From the NCBI GenBank assembly GCA_003175865.1, contig PSRF01000275.1:1-6774 (forward strand): a stretch of 6,774 nucleotides of DNA. The letters run 5' to 3'. The stretch comes from Blastocatellia bacterium. GTDB taxonomy: Bacteria; Acidobacteriota; Blastocatellia; Pyrinomonadales; Pyrinomonadaceae. Positions 5,729-6,774 of this stretch are shown here, one piece after another. Both the position numbers and the translations under genes were made by a program. The notes under the pieces were generated by a model that made no database searches, was not told the origin of the DNA, and saw nothing but the letters and a program-made list of their open reading frames with translations. The number at the start of each line of letters is the position of its first letter. Positions within the stretch are counted from its first letter, which is position 1.

Positions 5729-6034
5729 TGTCCTAGCCCTTGGTTCAGAACGAACGGTAGCCGTACGTGCTGGCTGCATCATTTTCCTGCGGTCATCAAT
5801 GCTGACGTCACATGATGAGGCATAACGCAAGAGGATTTCACTACAAGCACGGGAGTCCGTCTTCCACATACAAACGACGTACACCGATTTTGCGATTGCC
5901 GATTGCTGATTGGTAGATCTCTTTAGAAAACCGCAAGTGGAGAGCTTCTTTTTTAATTGGCAGTCTTCGCGGTCGTTCTCACGTTCCCCGCTACTCAAAA
6001 CGAAACCGAATTTCAGTGCCACTGATTTGCTTGT
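5729..6034. other. Non-coding spacer with GATTGC words at 7-bp period
   Basis: I see no convincing gene in this roughly 300-bp stretch. A 100-residue minus-strand frame crosses it, but its arginine- and serine-rich, motif-free product looks like untranslated DNA read in frame. Within it GATT recurs at 5886, 5894, 5901 and 5908 (GATTGC, GATTGC, GATTGG), mostly 7 bp apart, like the degenerate heptamer words in neighbouring spacers. The 8-bp palindrome TGACGTCA lies at 5803-5810. TCAGTG-C-CACTGA (6013-6025) is a 13-bp dyad 9 bp beyond the stop of the next gene. The DinB promoter should be near 5730-5800, but I cannot pick out boxes. Confidence 0.5.
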
Positions 6035-6397
6035 CTAGCGAGCAAAATATTCATTCGCGCGAGGTCGAAACAGAAAGAACAACAGCAACGAAAGAAAGAC
6101 GATGTGAATAACCAGTTGAGGGACCTTGGGAGGTGGTAGCAAGGTGAGAATCACGTGGAACGCCATCCAGGCAATGCAGAGCCATCGCGCCCAATTCTTC
6201 CTCTTCAACAGAAACACTCCAGCAATTAATCCGATTAGGCGAGTCAGGCACATGATTAGGAGTTCGCCGATTGAGTTCCGGACGGGGTGCCCCCTCATCG
6301 AGTTAAAGAGATCCATCAAGCCACCACCCAACGCGAGAGTGCCCAATACTATGAAGAACAAACCGATGAGCGTGACGTATATCGGTCGCTTGGTCAT
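6035..6397 (-). CDS. Small integral membrane protein of unknown function
   Basis: This 120-residue protein starts MTKRPIYVTLIGLFFIVLG, a basic start running directly into a membrane helix (about 6-27). It has three further helices (about 45-65, 70-90 and 95-111), with a basic loop KRKNWAR (65-71) and a basic end RPRANEYFAR (111-120). By the positive-inside rule both ends should face the cytoplasm. I do not recognise a named family, and the layout resembles small DoxX- or DUF-type membrane proteins without their motifs. I choose the ATG at 6397. The frame is open to 6451, but that part lies in repeat sequence and encodes a polar stretch. The nearest AGGAG is 13 bases upstream, which is longer than usual. 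A spacer of about 200 bp separates it from the right-edge gene, so it probably has its own promoter. Confidence 0.8.
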   Translation of the reverse strand: MTKRPIYVTLIGLFFIVLGTLALGGGLMDLFNSMRGHPVRNSIGELLIMCLTRLIGLIAGVFLLKRKNWARWLCIAWMAFHVILTLLPPPKVPQLVIHIVFLSLLLFFLFRPRANEYFAR

Positions 6398-6435
6398 TGG
6401 GATCCGGGTGCTCCTGTTCGTAAGGAATTCAAGCA

Positions 6436-6557
6436 ATTTATCATTCAGCATTTATCATCTTTTGTCTTTCATTTCGGCTGATTGTTGCGTTCGCCTCGAT
6501 GAACAAAAAGCTCGCAGGAAAGCACAACGTCCTAAAATGAAAGATGAAAGATGATAA
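6436..6557. repeat. Inverted repeat with heptamer-period arms (hairpin-forming spacer element)
   Basis: The left arm 6452-6474 and right arm 6535-6557 are reverse complements at 21 of 23 positions around a 60-bp loop. Both arms have a 7-bp period. The right arm reads ATGAAAG ATGAAAG (6537-6550) then ATGATAA. The left side runs ATTTATC, ATTCAGC, ATTTATC, ATCTTTT, GTCTTTC, ATTTCGG (6436-6477). It lies between the right-edge gene and the small membrane protein, both on the minus strand, so a transcript crossing it would fold into a long AU-rich hairpin. It may be a terminator-like barrier or a dispersed repeat. No coding frame is credible here. Confidence 0.7.
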
Positions 6558-6583
6558 GTTGCTTGGTCCGTCTACACCGGTGC

Positions 6584-6597
6584 ATTCAGCATTCAAC
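6584..6597. repeat. Short heptamer tandem ATTCAGC ATTCAAC
   Basis: Two 7-bp units differing at one base lie directly after the stop of the right-edge gene (minus strand). The word ATTCAGC also occurs at 6443-6449 inside the inverted-repeat region, so both sites use the same vocabulary. Confidence 0.5.
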
Positions 6598-6598
6598 A

Positions 6599-6774
6599 CT
6601 ATTCCTGACTCTTCGCTCTAATCCGCCACGCCTTCTTATTACCGCCCTTTGCGGGACAACTCGGGCTGTCTTTTTCTCCAATCACAACAAAACCACGCGG
6701 AATAACGAATCCCTTACACACAGTGTCAGTCAACTGCGGTAAACTTACCTTCCACGCATTCTTCTTGTTTTGTA
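6599..6774 (-). CDS. C-terminal fragment of an unrecognised protein with a cysteine-pair end domain (enters from right edge)
   Basis: A minus-strand frame is open from the right edge to a TAG at 6601-6599, giving 57 complete codons. The product reads like real protein: NAWKVSLPQLTDTVCKGF (5-22), IPRGFVVIGEKDSPSCP (24-40), then NKKAWRIRAKSQE to the end. The pattern C-K-G-x-x-I-P-x-G-x-x-V-x-G-E, then a second Cys and a final aromatic-basic strand, is one I associate with small repeated modules in hypothetical secreted or lipoprotein-type proteins. I cannot name the family. Cys19 and Cys39 could form a disulfide, which would fit an extracytoplasmic location. The start and any signal peptide lie outside the window. 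The frame on the opposite strand over this stretch is a shadow. Confidence 0.72.
   Translation of the reverse strand, partial: QNKKNAWKVSLPQLTDTVCKGFVIPRGFVVIGEKDSPSCPAKGGNKKAWRIRAKSQE

Noticed and set aside
5803..5810. TGACGTCA palindrome as an operator
   Set aside because: Eight bases alone is weak, the flanking CATCA/TGATG pair is not centred on it, and no second copy is seen.
5720..6022. A 100-residue minus-strand open frame ahead of DinB
   Set aside because: Composition is rich in Arg and Ser with scattered Cys, no domain or hydrophobic pattern is visible, there is no ribosome site, and it spans the heptamer-word stretch. I treat the region as spacer.
6637..6656. Possible GC-rich terminator stem (CCGCCCTTTGCGGG)
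   Set aside because: It lies inside the coding sequence of the right-edge gene, upstream of its stop, and has no T-run.
1..6774. CRISPR array, tRNA or rRNA genes, or insertion-sequence transposase
   Set aside because: No regularly spaced identical repeats, no cloverleaf or rRNA-like stretch, and no transposase-like protein in any frame. The heptamer words are too short and degenerate for CRISPR.

Overview
The window is bacterial chromosomal DNA of moderate GC with small, densely packed genes that use AGGAG-type ribosome binding sites. Gene content (an ECF42-type sigma factor beside YCII/DGPF and DoxX genes, VOC, DinB, SRAP and DUF5990 proteins) together with spacers rich in hairpins and 7-bp-period words resembles soil Acidobacteriota, Blastocatellia-like. 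That assignment is impression-level inference, because no rRNA or taxonomic marker gene is present. There is no phage, plasmid, CRISPR or toxin-antitoxin signature.

Layout. Positions 1-95 hold the N-terminus of a minus-strand gene that runs off the left edge. 96-286 is non-coding and contains five consecutive short-loop hairpins. 287-3747 is a long run of minus-strand genes: YCII (3747-3391), two DoxX-like membrane proteins (3369-2962 and 2965-2588), a GNAT acetyltransferase (2497-2021), an SRAP/YedK-type DNA-damage protein (2021-1350), DUF5990 (1228-812) and a VOC protein (667-287). An inverted-repeat element that looks like a REPIN (1234-1348) fills almost the whole gap between SRAP and DUF5990. 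An ECF42-type sigma factor (3827-5080) is the only plus-strand gene and is divergent from YCII. Beyond it lie a convergent spacer, a DinB-family gene (5714-5205), a 320-bp spacer, a small membrane protein (6397-6035), a spacer with a long inverted repeat, and the C-terminus of another minus-strand gene entering from the right edge (6774-6599).

How the parts fit. The clearest functional unit is sigma factor / YCII / DoxX / DoxX. The 79-bp divergent spacer carries TGTCGA-17 bp-CGAT facing YCII, which matches the promoter motif reported for ECF42 sigma factors. It is followed by an AAAGGAG site and a tightly spaced YCII-DoxX-DoxX operon. The inferred model is that the sigma factor drives the small operon next to it, with activity controlled through its own C-terminal extension because no anti-sigma gene is seen. 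GNAT and SRAP share a TGATG stop/start junction and are probably translationally coupled. The most unusual non-coding material is the REPIN-like element, the hairpin cluster at 129-270, and several spacers built from degenerate words with a 7-bp period.
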